A stretch of 9,753 nt of DNA from Propionibacteriaceae bacterium (GCA_024636075.1 JAGXHS010000006.1:1-9753), one strand, 5' to 3'. Numbered from the stretch's first letter, positions 1-5,464 are shown. Made by a program: numbers and translations. The notes: generated by a model not told the origin, from the letters alone.

Positions 1-350
1 CGGTGGGATCGTGGCAGCCACGAATCACCCAGTTGGCAGACTCTCTCACCGCTGACGAGAGGGGGGCGTTGGACCGCGAAGGCGCACGGGCAGAGATCCT
101 TGGTTTCTTCCTCGACGATGACGGTCAGCAGGTGGCTCCGTCCCTGGGACGGCGTCGGCTTGCTGCCACGCCCCAGGATCTGGTTGCCGTGCCGGAGGTG
201 ATCGCCGCTGCCGGCGGAGCCAATCGCGCCCTGGCGATCCGCGCGGTGGCCCGTTCGGGTCTGATCACCACGCTGGTGACTGATGACCACACTGCCATTG
301 CACTGTTGGAGCAGCCAGCCGTCACAGAGGTGGTCTGGACCCGCCAGTAG
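1..350 (+). CDS. SorC/DeoR-type sugar-binding transcriptional regulator, C-terminal part
   Basis: This is the 3' end of a gene that enters from the left edge, so the N-terminal helix-turn-helix cannot be seen. About 115 residues are readable from position 3 to the TAG at 348-350. They resemble the end of the SorC sugar-binding domain (PF04198 type). There is a segment ending in AEILGFFLDDDG (residues 30-41), then a Gly/Ala stretch (AAAGGANRALAIRA), then LVTDDHTAIALLE near the end. In this family the domain binds a phosphorylated sugar and alters DNA binding by the N-terminal domain, usually controlling a neighbouring carbohydrate operon. That operon is not in the window, so the ligand cannot be named. 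The GTG at position 3 is only the first in-frame start-like codon and is very unlikely to be the true start. The gene converges with glbO across about 120 bp in which I see no convincing terminator. Confidence 0.82.
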   Translation, partial: VGSWQPRITQLADSLTADERGALDREGARAEILGFFLDDDGQQVAPSLGRRRLAATPQDLVAVPEVIAAAGGANRALAIRAVARSGLITTLVTDDHTAIALLEQPAVTEVVWTRQ

Positions 351-470
351 GGATCCTGCCGGGGGGCGGTGGCTACTCTGTCAAATTGATCAGCACGCTG
401 CTGTCCGACTGCACCGTGAGGATGCGATCAGCGGACCGTTCCTCCTACGTTTGTGGGCTTCGTTGCGCCG

Positions 471-875
471 CTATTGCTGCCAGGCCACGGGCGCCTCGGT
501 GTTGACCAGGAAATGGGCCGCCCGGTTGAGGTAGGAGCGCATCTCCTCGTCGTGGGGCTGATCAAGACCAAGTGAATCGACGGCTGCCATCATGTGGGTG
601 AGCCACCTGTCGCGCTGTTCCGGTGAGACAGCGAACTTGGCGTGCCGTATCCGCAGCCGGGGGTGCCCCCGCTGCTCCTGATATGTGGTGGGGCCGCCGA
701 AGTACTGCTCCAGGAACATCCGCAGTCGGTTCTCGGCGTCGCCGAGATCCTGCTCCGGGTAGAGCGCCCGGAGCGGCTCGTCCTCCGCGACGCCGCGATA
801 GAACAGCTGCACGAGTTTTTCGAAGGTGGCGTGACCGCCCACTTGGTCGTAGAAGCTCAGTTGCGGCTCAGTCAT
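471..875 (-). CDS. glbO: Group II truncated haemoglobin (trHbO)
   Basis: A 134-residue 2-over-2 globin, close to the normal length of the family. Residues line up with the M. tuberculosis trHbO haem pocket with a constant +3 offset: Tyr26 (B10), Tyr39 (CD1), proximal His78 (F8) in RIRHAKF, and Trp91 (G8) in RDRWL. The family signature YFGGPTTYQEQRGHPRLR lies at 58-75. It should bind one haem b in the cytoplasm. Proposed roles in the family are O2 handling, NO or peroxide chemistry and association with respiration; none can be chosen from sequence. The ATG at 875 fits the family N-terminus (FYDQVGG begins at residue 8). A weak GAGAG lies 10-14 nt upstream. The gene follows DUF2277 by 52 bp on the same strand, so the two may be co-transcribed. 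The identity is firm; the operon is inferred. Confidence 0.95.
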   Translation of the reverse strand: MTEPQLSFYDQVGGHATFEKLVQLFYRGVAEDEPLRALYPEQDLGDAENRLRMFLEQYFGGPTTYQEQRGHPRLRIRHAKFAVSPEQRDRWLTHMMAAVDSLGLDQPHDEEMRSYLNRAAHFLVNTEAPVAWQQ

Positions 876-927
876 GCAGGCAGTCTCTCAGAGTCAGCGC
901 GTAGGTCAGAAACTCAGCGAGGCTGCC

Positions 928-1200
928 TCAGGCGTTGGCGAACCGCTTGGCCGCTCTGGCGCGTGCCTTGGCGGCTTCTTCGTCGCGATCCTTCGGTGGC
1001 GCGGAGGTGACCAGCGCATCCAGGAGGTGCTGGGTGATGTGGGCGATCTCGTGGACGGCCTCATCGAAGGCCGCCTGGTTCGTCTGGCTGGGCTTTGTGG
1101 TGCCTGACACCTTTCGCACATACTGCAACGCGGCAGCCTGAACCTCGTCGGACGTGGCAGGGGGCTCGAAGTTGTTCAAGGATCGAATGTTGCGGCACAT
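928..1200 (-). CDS. DUF2277 family protein
   Basis: A 90-residue protein starting MCRNIRSLNNFEPPA, followed by a helical stretch with QYVRKVSGTTKPS (about 27-39) and a basic Ala/Arg/Lys-rich tail (AAKARARAAKRF). This is the hallmark of DUF2277, a short family common in actinobacteria and without an assigned biochemical role. The reading frame is open ten codons further upstream, but the family begins at MCRNI, so the ATG at 1200-1198 is chosen. No Shine-Dalgarno precedes it. Instead a TATCCT hexamer ends 6 nt before the ATG, which suggests a leaderless mRNA. The conserved Cys2 right after the initiator Met is kept. The protein precedes glbO by 52 bp and probably shares its transcript. No function is claimed. 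Confidence 0.9.
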   Translation of the reverse strand: MCRNIRSLNNFEPPATSDEVQAAALQYVRKVSGTTKPSQTNQAAFDEAVHEIAHITQHLLDALVTSAPPKDRDEEAAKARARAAKRFANA

Positions 1201-1206
1201 CGTTCG

Positions 1207-1212
1207 AGGATA
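1207..1212 (-). promoter_or_regulatory. Candidate -10 box for a leaderless DUF2277 transcript
   Basis: On the minus strand TATCCT fits the actinobacterial TANNNT -10 pattern, and its last T is 7 nt before the A of the ATG at 1200. Transcription would then start at or next to the start codon. No convincing -35 element is visible at 16-18 bp spacing, and there is no ribosome binding site between the box and the ATG. This is an inference from spacing only. Confidence 0.4.
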
Positions 1213-1241
1213 GGCGCGCGCGGCGCCCAACGGACATATCC

Positions 1242-1268
1242 GGGTCCGTCGGTTCCGGCGACGGATCC
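1242..1268. repeat. Inverted repeat / strong hairpin upstream of DUF2277
   Basis: The arms at 1242-1251 and 1259-1268 pair over 10 bp (TCCGTCG with CGACGGA at the core, extended by two G-C pairs and one G.T wobble). The loop is 7 nt. There is no adjacent T-run, so it is not a classical intrinsic terminator on either strand. It lies 42-68 bp upstream of the DUF2277 start, upstream of the proposed -10 box, so it could be a protein-binding site or simply a structured intergenic element. Confidence 0.45.
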
Positions 1269-1341
1269 ACCACGGTCACCCTGACCAGCACCGTCACCGT
1301 GTCCTGATTGTTGATGTCGCCCCGGGCTATGCGGCGGGAGT

Positions 1342-1494
1342 CGCGTCCCGGGCCGTTTGGGGAGGGTCGTTTGACCGAGAAAACGGGAAGATGTCGTCCT
1401 GGGCCGCGTGGGAAGGGTCGTTTGACCGAGAAAACGGGAAAATGTCGTCCCGGGCCGTGTGGGGAGGGTCGTTTGACCGAGAAAGCGGGAAAAC
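1342..1494. repeat. Three tandem 51-bp repeats with phased hairpins
   Basis: Three head-to-tail copies occupy 1342-1392, 1393-1443 and 1444-1494. The 20-base core agggtcgtttgaccgagaaa is identical in all three. Copies 2 and 3 differ at about 5 of 51 positions, and copies 1 and 3 at about 6. Each core holds a small GGTC-gttt-GACC palindrome. Each junction holds a CGGGA...TCCCG inverted repeat, also present at both ends of the array: 1335-1350, 1384-1401 (one arm TCCTG, giving a G.T pair), 1435-1452 and 1485-1502. At the last site the stem grows to 6 bp (GCGGGA/TCCCGC). The unit is 17 codons long and open on both strands, so the reading frames across it are side effects of a period divisible by three. 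I see no ribosome binding site or protein family. It is best read as a structured intergenic repeat of unknown role. Confidence 0.85.
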
Positions 1495-1502
1495 GCTCCC
1501 GC

Positions 1503-2007
1503 CGAGCCGACGGACGGCCCCGCGTCCCGGCGTGCCGCGATGTGACCGCCAGGCAGAGAGGGCAGGGTCAGCGATGCCCGTGGTCGGGCACCCGGCAACC
1601 GCGACAAAGTCGGATAGGTTGTTGAGAGCATTGTTCCCACACCTGAGGATGCCGACTGTGGCTGACAACGACCGCGAGTTCCCGCTGATGGGTTTGTTGC
1701 TGATCCCGAAAGGGCAAGTCGGTGAATCACCATCACACACGACATGGAATTCGTGTCACAAGACTTCACCCGCACCGTGATGCTGGCCAATCGCCAGCTG
1801 CTGCGCGACACCGCCACCGACCAGGTCTGCTTCGACACTGATGGGCTGCAGACTGCCCACGTCGACCAGCCCGCCTTCGTCCAGGTGGCCGATCACTCGG
1901 CGGCCCGGAGATCGGGCTGAGCATGAATAGACTTGTCGTCCTCCTGCGACCCGCGCGCCCCGACGAGACCGATGACCAGCACCACTCCGATCACGAAGAG
2001 CCCTCAG
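1503..2007. other. Gene-poor stretch with at most remnant reading frames
   Basis: Between the repeat array and the flavin reductase start I find no recognisable protein family. Reading frames are open on both strands, including a long minus-strand frame across 1176-1838, but they lack ribosome binding sites and domain signatures and are low in complexity. Two short plus-strand frames at the right end, 1744-1920 (58 codons) and 1923-2015 (30 codons), are the only ones with a protein-like look. The region could be the decayed remains of older genes. That is inference. Confidence 0.5.
1744..1920 (+). CDS. Doubtful 58-residue reading frame, possible gene remnant
   Basis: An ATG at 1744 opens a frame of 58 codons to TGA at 1918-1920. 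Its composition is more protein-like than its surroundings: it starts MEFVSQDFTRTVMLANRQLL and continues with a segment containing DTATDQVCFDTDG. No Shine-Dalgarno is visible before the ATG, I recognise no family, and it is too short for most folded enzymes. It may be a fragment of a larger gene whose remainder has been lost, or chance. It ends 2 bp before the ATG of another tiny frame (1923-2015), which in turn overlaps the start of the flavin reductase gene by 8 bp. Confidence 0.2.
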   Translation: MEFVSQDFTRTVMLANRQLLRDTATDQVCFDTDGLQTAHVDQPAFVQVADHSAARRSG

Positions 2008-2526
2008 ATGACTGAGCCGACCGTACCCACACCGGACGAACTACGGACCGCCTTCCGACAGCACCCTGGGGCGCTGGCGATCGCCACGGCAGCCGGGCCC
2101 GAGGCTCCCATCGCATTGCTGGTGTCGTCGCTCACCTCGGTGTCGGCGAGCCCGCCGATCGTGTCGCTGTCCATCTCGGACCACTCGAAATCAGGCGAGT
2201 TGCTGCTCGAATCGGGCCAGCTGGCCATCCACCTGCTGACCGCCCGCGACGAACGCTTCGCCATCTTGTTCTCCCAACGGGGCCGTGATCGCAGTCACGA
2301 CGCGGAGTTCTGGCGGTTCCTTCCCGGTGGCGAGCCACGACTGCCCACCGCCGGGTCGATCCTGCTCGGCGTCGTGGGGGCCGTGCACCGAGCGGGCGGC
2401 TCCAAGGTGGTGCTCGTGGAGGTCTCTGAGATCATTCCCGGTGATCCGGACGCGGACGCTTTGGTGTACTGGAACCGGAACTTCCACACCCTGCCCAGCA
2501 GCGACCTTGGTTTCCCCCGCGGCTGA
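2008..2526 (+). CDS. Flavin reductase-like FMN-binding protein
   Basis: A 172-residue protein of the flavin reductase-like split-barrel family (PF01613 type). Typical landmarks are HPGALAIATA at 19-28, SSLTSVSASPPIVSLSIS at 40-57 (the family's substrate/FMN-contact strand, usually nSFtSvSldPPlv), GQLAIHLL at 70-77, and a closing ALVYWNRNFHTL at 151-162. Members use NAD(P)H to reduce FMN or FAD for a partner oxygenase, or act as FMN-binding oxidoreductases. No oxygenase gene is visible nearby, so the partner is unknown. The GDH motif usual before the last strands is replaced by AGGSKVVLVEV (129-139), so catalytic behaviour may differ. In-frame starts exist upstream at 1933 and 1972, but homology begins after the ATG at 2008, which has GAAGAG 8-13 nt upstream. 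The gene converges on the nfu gene with 5 bp between stop codons. Confidence 0.82.
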   Translation: MTEPTVPTPDELRTAFRQHPGALAIATAAGPEAPIALLVSSLTSVSASPPIVSLSISDHSKSGELLLESGQLAIHLLTARDERFAILFSQRGRDRSHDAEFWRFLPGGEPRLPTAGSILLGVVGAVHRAGGSKVVLVEVSEIIPGDPDADALVYWNRNFHTLPSSDLGFPRG

Positions 2527-2540
2527 CGAACTCAGCGGCG
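2518..2540. terminator. Possible bidirectional terminator hairpin spanning two convergent stop codons
   Basis: GCTGA at 2522-2526 pairs with TCAGC at 2532-2536 around a 5-nt loop. After one G-G mismatch, a further CGC/GCG pairs outward (2518-2520 with 2538-2540). The TGA of the flavin reductase gene and the TGA of the minus-strand nfu gene lie in opposite arms. There is no U-tract on either side, so Rho-independent termination is uncertain. Part of the symmetry follows simply from both genes ending in TGA. Confidence 0.35.
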
Positions 2541-3122
2541 ACGGGTCGGCAAGAGGTGAAACAGTCGTTGCGGTGACGACTCCCTGTGGGCGTTGTGCCA
2601 GCTGATCTCCCCGAGATCCGTCAGCCGCTCACGCAGCACCGACTCAACCCGGTCGTGCAGCGTGATGCCCCGGGCGGGGCAGTCCGAGCAGGCGCCGGAG
2701 AGTTCCAGTTCCACCGAGCCGTCTGCCGAAATCCGGGTCGGCTCGATGTTGCCGCCGTGCGAGCGGATGTACTCACCGGTCTCACCGGCAAGCACGTCAC
2801 GCAGCACCACCCGGATCAAGTCCTCGGTCGCGTCCTCGAAGCCCCACTGATCGGGTGCTCGGAGCGCCCCGACCAAGCCTCGCCGCACCTGTTGGCCGAC
2901 GCCCGACCAGGACAGGTCGTCACGCAGCCACAACCACAATCCGTGCCGTTCGGCGAGAGCATCGGTGAACCAATCCTGGTCCAGCAGTTCCCCGAGTGAG
3001 CCGGGGCAGCGCACCAGTCGGCCGGTGCCGGGCAACGTCGACATGCTGACCCAGCGCAGCGCGCGGGGGTCGTGGTCCACCTGCTCTGCGTGCACGGCGA
3101 AGGCGGCGCTGGTGGTGCTCAC
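2532..3122 (-). CDS. Nfu-type iron-sulfur cluster scaffold/carrier protein
   Basis: A 196-residue protein with two parts. Residues about 8-90 resemble the Nfu N-terminal domain: ALRWV near 21-25, then LAERHGLWLWLRDDLSW near 56-72, matching the usual LF.i.GV..V pattern. Residues about 95-165 form a NifU C-terminal domain, with the RSHGGNIE motif at 120-127 and the cluster-binding pair Cys145-x-x-Cys148 in SGACSDCPARGITLH. Such proteins receive or hold a 4Fe-4S cluster, commonly bridged between two subunits by these cysteines, and pass it to target enzymes. The frame extends upstream into feoB, but the best start is the GTG at 3122-3120. It overlaps the feoB TGA as GTGA, which indicates translational coupling. 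An Nfu protein as third gene of a feo operon suggests that imported Fe2+ and Fe-S assembly are made together. The family is secure; the start rests on the overlap. Confidence 0.88.
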   Translation of the reverse strand: MSTTSAAFAVHAEQVDHDPRALRWVSMSTLPGTGRLVRCPGSLGELLDQDWFTDALAERHGLWLWLRDDLSWSGVGQQVRRGLVGALRAPDQWGFEDATEDLIRVVLRDVLAGETGEYIRSHGGNIEPTRISADGSVELELSGACSDCPARGITLHDRVESVLRERLTDLGEISWHNAHRESSPQRLFHLLPTRRR

Positions 3123-5062
3123 AGCAGTGCCAATGTGAGCGAACGTGCAGCGAAGGCCATCACCCAGGCCAGCACGCTCAGATACCCGAATGCGATCAGG
3201 GACCATCGCCAGGTGCCGGTTTCCCGCCGGATCACCCCGAGGGTCGACATGCACTGCATGGCGTAGACGAAGAACACCAGCAGCGCGATCACGGTGGCGG
3301 TGTCGAAGAGCTTCTCACCGGCGCGTGCTCCTGAATCGACCGTCATTGTCTGCAGGGCGCTGCCGGGGTTGTCCGGATTCTGGGCGGCAGCGACCTGGCC
3401 GAGGGTGGCGACGAAGACCTCACGCGCCGCCAGGGAGCTGAGGACACCGATGTTGATCCGCCAGTCGAAGCCCAAGGGTTCGAACACCGGCTCGACGGCG
3501 TTGCCGACGGACGCCGCGAGGGAGTTGTCGATCACATATGCCGAGGCTGCCACCTCGTCGGTCGGGTCGACTCCGGCCGCGAGCATGTCGGCATCGCTGT
3601 GCAGCGGCAGGTTCAGCAGGGCCCACATCACAATCGTGGTGATCATGATGATGCTGGTCACCTTGCGCAGGAATGCCTTCGAGGATTCCCAGACGGTGAG
3701 CGCGACGGTGCGCAGGCTGGGTAACCGATAGGACGGCATCTCCATGTAGAAGGGAAGTGCGATGCCACTGCGGCCACCGATCCGTTTGAACACCCATGCG
3801 GCGCTCATCGCGGATACGGCGCCCAGCAGGTACAGCCCGAACATGACGGTGCCCTGCGCCCCGAAGGGTCCGAGCTTCGCATCAGGGCTGACCAGCAGCG
3901 CGATCAGCATCACGTACACCGGCAGCCGTGCCGAGCAGGTCATCAGCGGTGCCGCCATGATGGTGGCGATCCGGTCCTTGGCCGATGGCAGTGAACGGGT
4001 GGCCATGATCCCCGGTATGGCGCATGCCAGCGACGACAGCAGCGCCACGAAGGCCCGGCCCTCGAGCCCGGCGCGTGCCATCACCCGGTCCATCAGGAAG
4101 GCGGCCCGGGACATGTAACCGGTGCCCTCCATCAGGGCGATCATCACGAACAACAGCATGATCTGCGGTAGGAAGACCAACACCCCACCCAGCCCACCGA
4201 GCAGGGCGTCGGAGACGAAACTGGACAACCAGCCGATGGTGATCCCTTCGGAGGCCAAACCCCCCAACCAGCCGAAGAAGGCTTCCACCTGGTCCTGCAT
4301 GGGTGCGGCGACGGTGAAGATGATCTGGAAGAAGGCGTACATCACTGCCAGGAAGATCAGTGTTCCTGACACCGGGTGCAACAGGAGGCCGTCGATCCGC
4401 CGGGTACGGCTGTCGATCTCGGGCACCTGGTAGCCGGCAGCAGCCAGCACCGAATCCACCCAGCCACGCAACTCGTCGTGATCGGACGGGGGGACGATTG
4501 CCGGGGCGGGCCAACTGTCCACCTCGACCATGGCCTCCTGGACAGCGCGGACACCGTCGCCGCGTCCGCTGATCACCGGGATCACCCGCAGCCCCAGCGC
4601 CCGGCTCAACGCCGCGACATCCACCCGGCCCTGCCTGCGGGCCAACTCGTCGGTGAAGGTCAGCACCACCGCCACCGGCTGACGGGTGGTCATCAGCTGT
4701 GCGAGCAGACCCAGCGAGCGACGCAACGAGGTGGCGTCCAGCAGTGCGATAAGCCCACGTGGCTGGTCGTGCTCTGCCACTTCCGGGTCGATGATGCCGC
4801 TGACGATCGACTCGTCGGGGCTGATCGGATCCAGCGAGTATGTACCGGGCAGGTCTTCGATCAGCAGCTCGTGGCCGGAGAAGCGGGTGACGCCCTCGTA
4901 GCGGGACACCGTCACCCCCGGATAGTTGCCCGTCTTGGCGCGCAGCCCGGTGAGCCCATTGAAGAGCGTGGTCTTGCCCGCGTTCGGGCTGCCCACCAAG
5001 GCGAACCGTTCCAGCTGCGGTGTCAGTTGAACGGCGCCCGAACCCGGATGCCGAAGCGTCAT
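3119..5062 (-). CDS. feoB: Ferrous iron transport protein B
   Basis: A 647-residue inner-membrane Fe2+ transporter with a cytoplasmic N-terminal G domain. The P-loop GSPNAGKTT is at 24-32, the switch I region NYPGVTV at 46-52, and DLPG (G3) at 70-73. The G4 position reads TFTD at 135-138 where most FeoB proteins have NxxD. Membrane segments begin near 226. The two Gate-type repeats carry conserved cysteines: Cys347 in LACAIPGIMATR and Cys376 in MTCSARLPVY. The C-terminus holds YAMQCMSTLGVIRRETG, typical of the family. The length is within the usual range. The ATG at 5062-5060 overlaps the feoA TGA as ATGA, and its own TGA overlaps the nfu start, so the three proteins should be made from one message. 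Regulation probably comes from the iron box before feoA. No feoC-like gene is present. Confidence 0.97.
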   Translation of the reverse strand: MTLRHPGSGAVQLTPQLERFALVGSPNAGKTTLFNGLTGLRAKTGNYPGVTVSRYEGVTRFSGHELLIEDLPGTYSLDPISPDESIVSGIIDPEVAEHDQPRGLIALLDATSLRRSLGLLAQLMTTRQPVAVVLTFTDELARRQGRVDVAALSRALGLRVIPVISGRGDGVRAVQEAMVEVDSWPAPAIVPPSDHDELRGWVDSVLAAAGYQVPEIDSRTRRIDGLLLHPVSGTLIFLAVMYAFFQIIFTVAAPMQDQVEAFFGWLGGLASEGITIGWLSSFVSDALLGGLGGVLVFLPQIMLLFVMIALMEGTGYMSRAAFLMDRVMARAGLEGRAFVALLSSLACAIPGIMATRSLPSAKDRIATIMAAPLMTCSARLPVYVMLIALLVSPDAKLGPFGAQGTVMFGLYLLGAVSAMSAAWVFKRIGGRSGIALPFYMEMPSYRLPSLRTVALTVWESSKAFLRKVTSIIMITTIVMWALLNLPLHSDADMLAAGVDPTDEVAASAYVIDNSLAASVGNAVEPVFEPLGFDWRINIGVLSSLAAREVFVATLGQVAAAQNPDNPGSALQTMTVDSGARAGEKLFDTATVIALLVFFVYAMQCMSTLGVIRRETGTWRWSLIAFGYLSVLAWVMAFAARSLTLALL

Positions 5063-5364
5063 GCTTCGGTCTGGACCAGAATCTTGCCTGCCTGGGCGCC
5101 GCGCAGCACCAGTTCGTAGTCGCAGACACGGAACATCAACGGATCGCGCATCGGAGCCTTGCGGACCAATTCGACGCAGCGTCCGGGCAGGAAACCCAAG
5201 TCCATCAAACGGCGCGTGGTGGGGGCGTCCAGTGAGTCATCGAAGCCCACGAGTACAGCCTTGACACCAGCTTTCAGCGTGCTGAGCGGCACCTGGGTGC
5301 CGGTCGGCCGAGTGATCCGGCAGTTGATGCACCGTGCGCTCAGCACCTCTGAGACCATCGTCAT
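5059..5364 (-). CDS. feoA: Ferrous iron transport protein A
   Basis: A 101-residue protein whose part from about residue 24 onward is a FeoA SH3-like domain: VPLSTLKAG, then TTRRLMDLGFLPGRCVELV and a closing DYELVLRGAQAGKILV. FeoA is a small cytoplasmic partner required for normal FeoB transport. The first ~23 residues are an extension containing Cys12-x-x-Cys15 (ARCINCR), which most FeoA proteins lack. The ATG at 5364 is used because it lies directly downstream of the iron box; an ATG two codons later and a GTG at residue 7 are alternatives. None has a Shine-Dalgarno. A TAGCCT hexamer ends 7 nt before the ATG, suggesting a leaderless mRNA. It is the first gene of feoA-feoB-nfu, with an ATGA overlap to feoB. 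Confidence 0.93.
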   Translation of the reverse strand: MTMVSEVLSARCINCRITRPTGTQVPLSTLKAGVKAVLVGFDDSLDAPTTRRLMDLGFLPGRCVELVRKAPMRDPLMFRVCDYELVLRGAQAGKILVQTEA

Positions 5365-5383
5365 GCAAGTAAGGCTAACCTAC
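5365..5383. promoter_or_regulatory. DtxR/IdeR-type iron box at the feoA start
   Basis: The plus-strand 19-mer gcaagtaaggctaacctac matches the classical DtxR consensus TTAGGTTAGGCTAACCTAA at 14 of 19 positions, with the right half AGGCTAACCTA intact. Iron-loaded DtxR/IdeR binds such sites and represses iron uptake genes, so this site would shut off feoA-feoB-nfu when iron is plentiful. It directly abuts the feoA ATG at 5364 and covers the proposed -10 hexamer, so bound repressor would block RNA polymerase. The match and its position are seen directly. Regulator identity is inferred, because no DtxR gene is in the window. Confidence 0.8.
5372..5377 (-). promoter_or_regulatory. Candidate -10 box for leaderless feoA transcript
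   Basis: On the minus strand TAGCCT (TANNNT pattern) lies inside the iron box, and its last T is 8 nt before the A of the feoA ATG. An overlapping alternative, TAGGTT, is at 5382-5377. No good -35 is visible at 16-18 bp spacing. If used, the transcript would start at or within a few nucleotides of the ATG. Confidence 0.4.
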
Positions 5384-5445
5384 ATCACCAGTTGGGAACG
5401 AGTCGGGGTCGGTAATTGGGGACGGATGTCCTGCGCAGCGGATGA

Positions 5446-5463
5446 CGGCGCCTGATGGCACCG
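5446..5463 (-). terminator. Terminator-like hairpin after the DUF885 gene
   Basis: Immediately after the DUF885 TGA (5467-5465), the minus-strand transcript can form a 7-bp stem, CGGUGCC with GGCGCCG (one G.U pair), closed by an AUCA loop. No U-run follows, which is common for actinobacterial candidate terminators. It sits between DUF885 and the feoA promoter and supports separate transcription of the feo operon. Confidence 0.45.
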
Positions 5464-5464
5464 C

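Noticed and set aside
351..470. Terminator between the SorC-type gene and glbO
   Set aside because: Only a short AGCA/TGCT palindrome and a distant GTCCG/CGGAC pair are visible, with no compact strong stem or T-run.
1266..1307. 3' end of a secreted protein gene (frame ending STTVTLTSTVTVS at TGA 1305-1307)
   Set aside because: The Thr/Val-rich segment is low in complexity, has no upstream domain or start signal and overlaps the hairpin region.
1342..1494. CRISPR array
   Set aside because: The copies are contiguous and alike along their full length, so there are no unique spacers, and no cas gene is present.
1176..1838. Long minus-strand reading frame (220 codons) across the repeat array
   Set aside because: Its protein is dominated by the 51-bp repeat read in phase, no family or ribosome binding site is visible, and it overlaps the start of the well-supported DUF2277 gene. 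A repeat length divisible by three keeps all frames open by chance.
3123..3254. Longer N-terminus for the Nfu protein
   Set aside because: These 44 codons would be translated from inside feoB. The GTGA overlap at 3122 gives a natural coupled start, and the Nfu N-domain begins after it.
3882..5129. 415-codon minus-strand frame overlapping feoB
   Set aside because: It is a frame-shifted reading of feoB, Arg- and Gly-rich without domain signatures, while the feoB frame carries all G-domain motifs.
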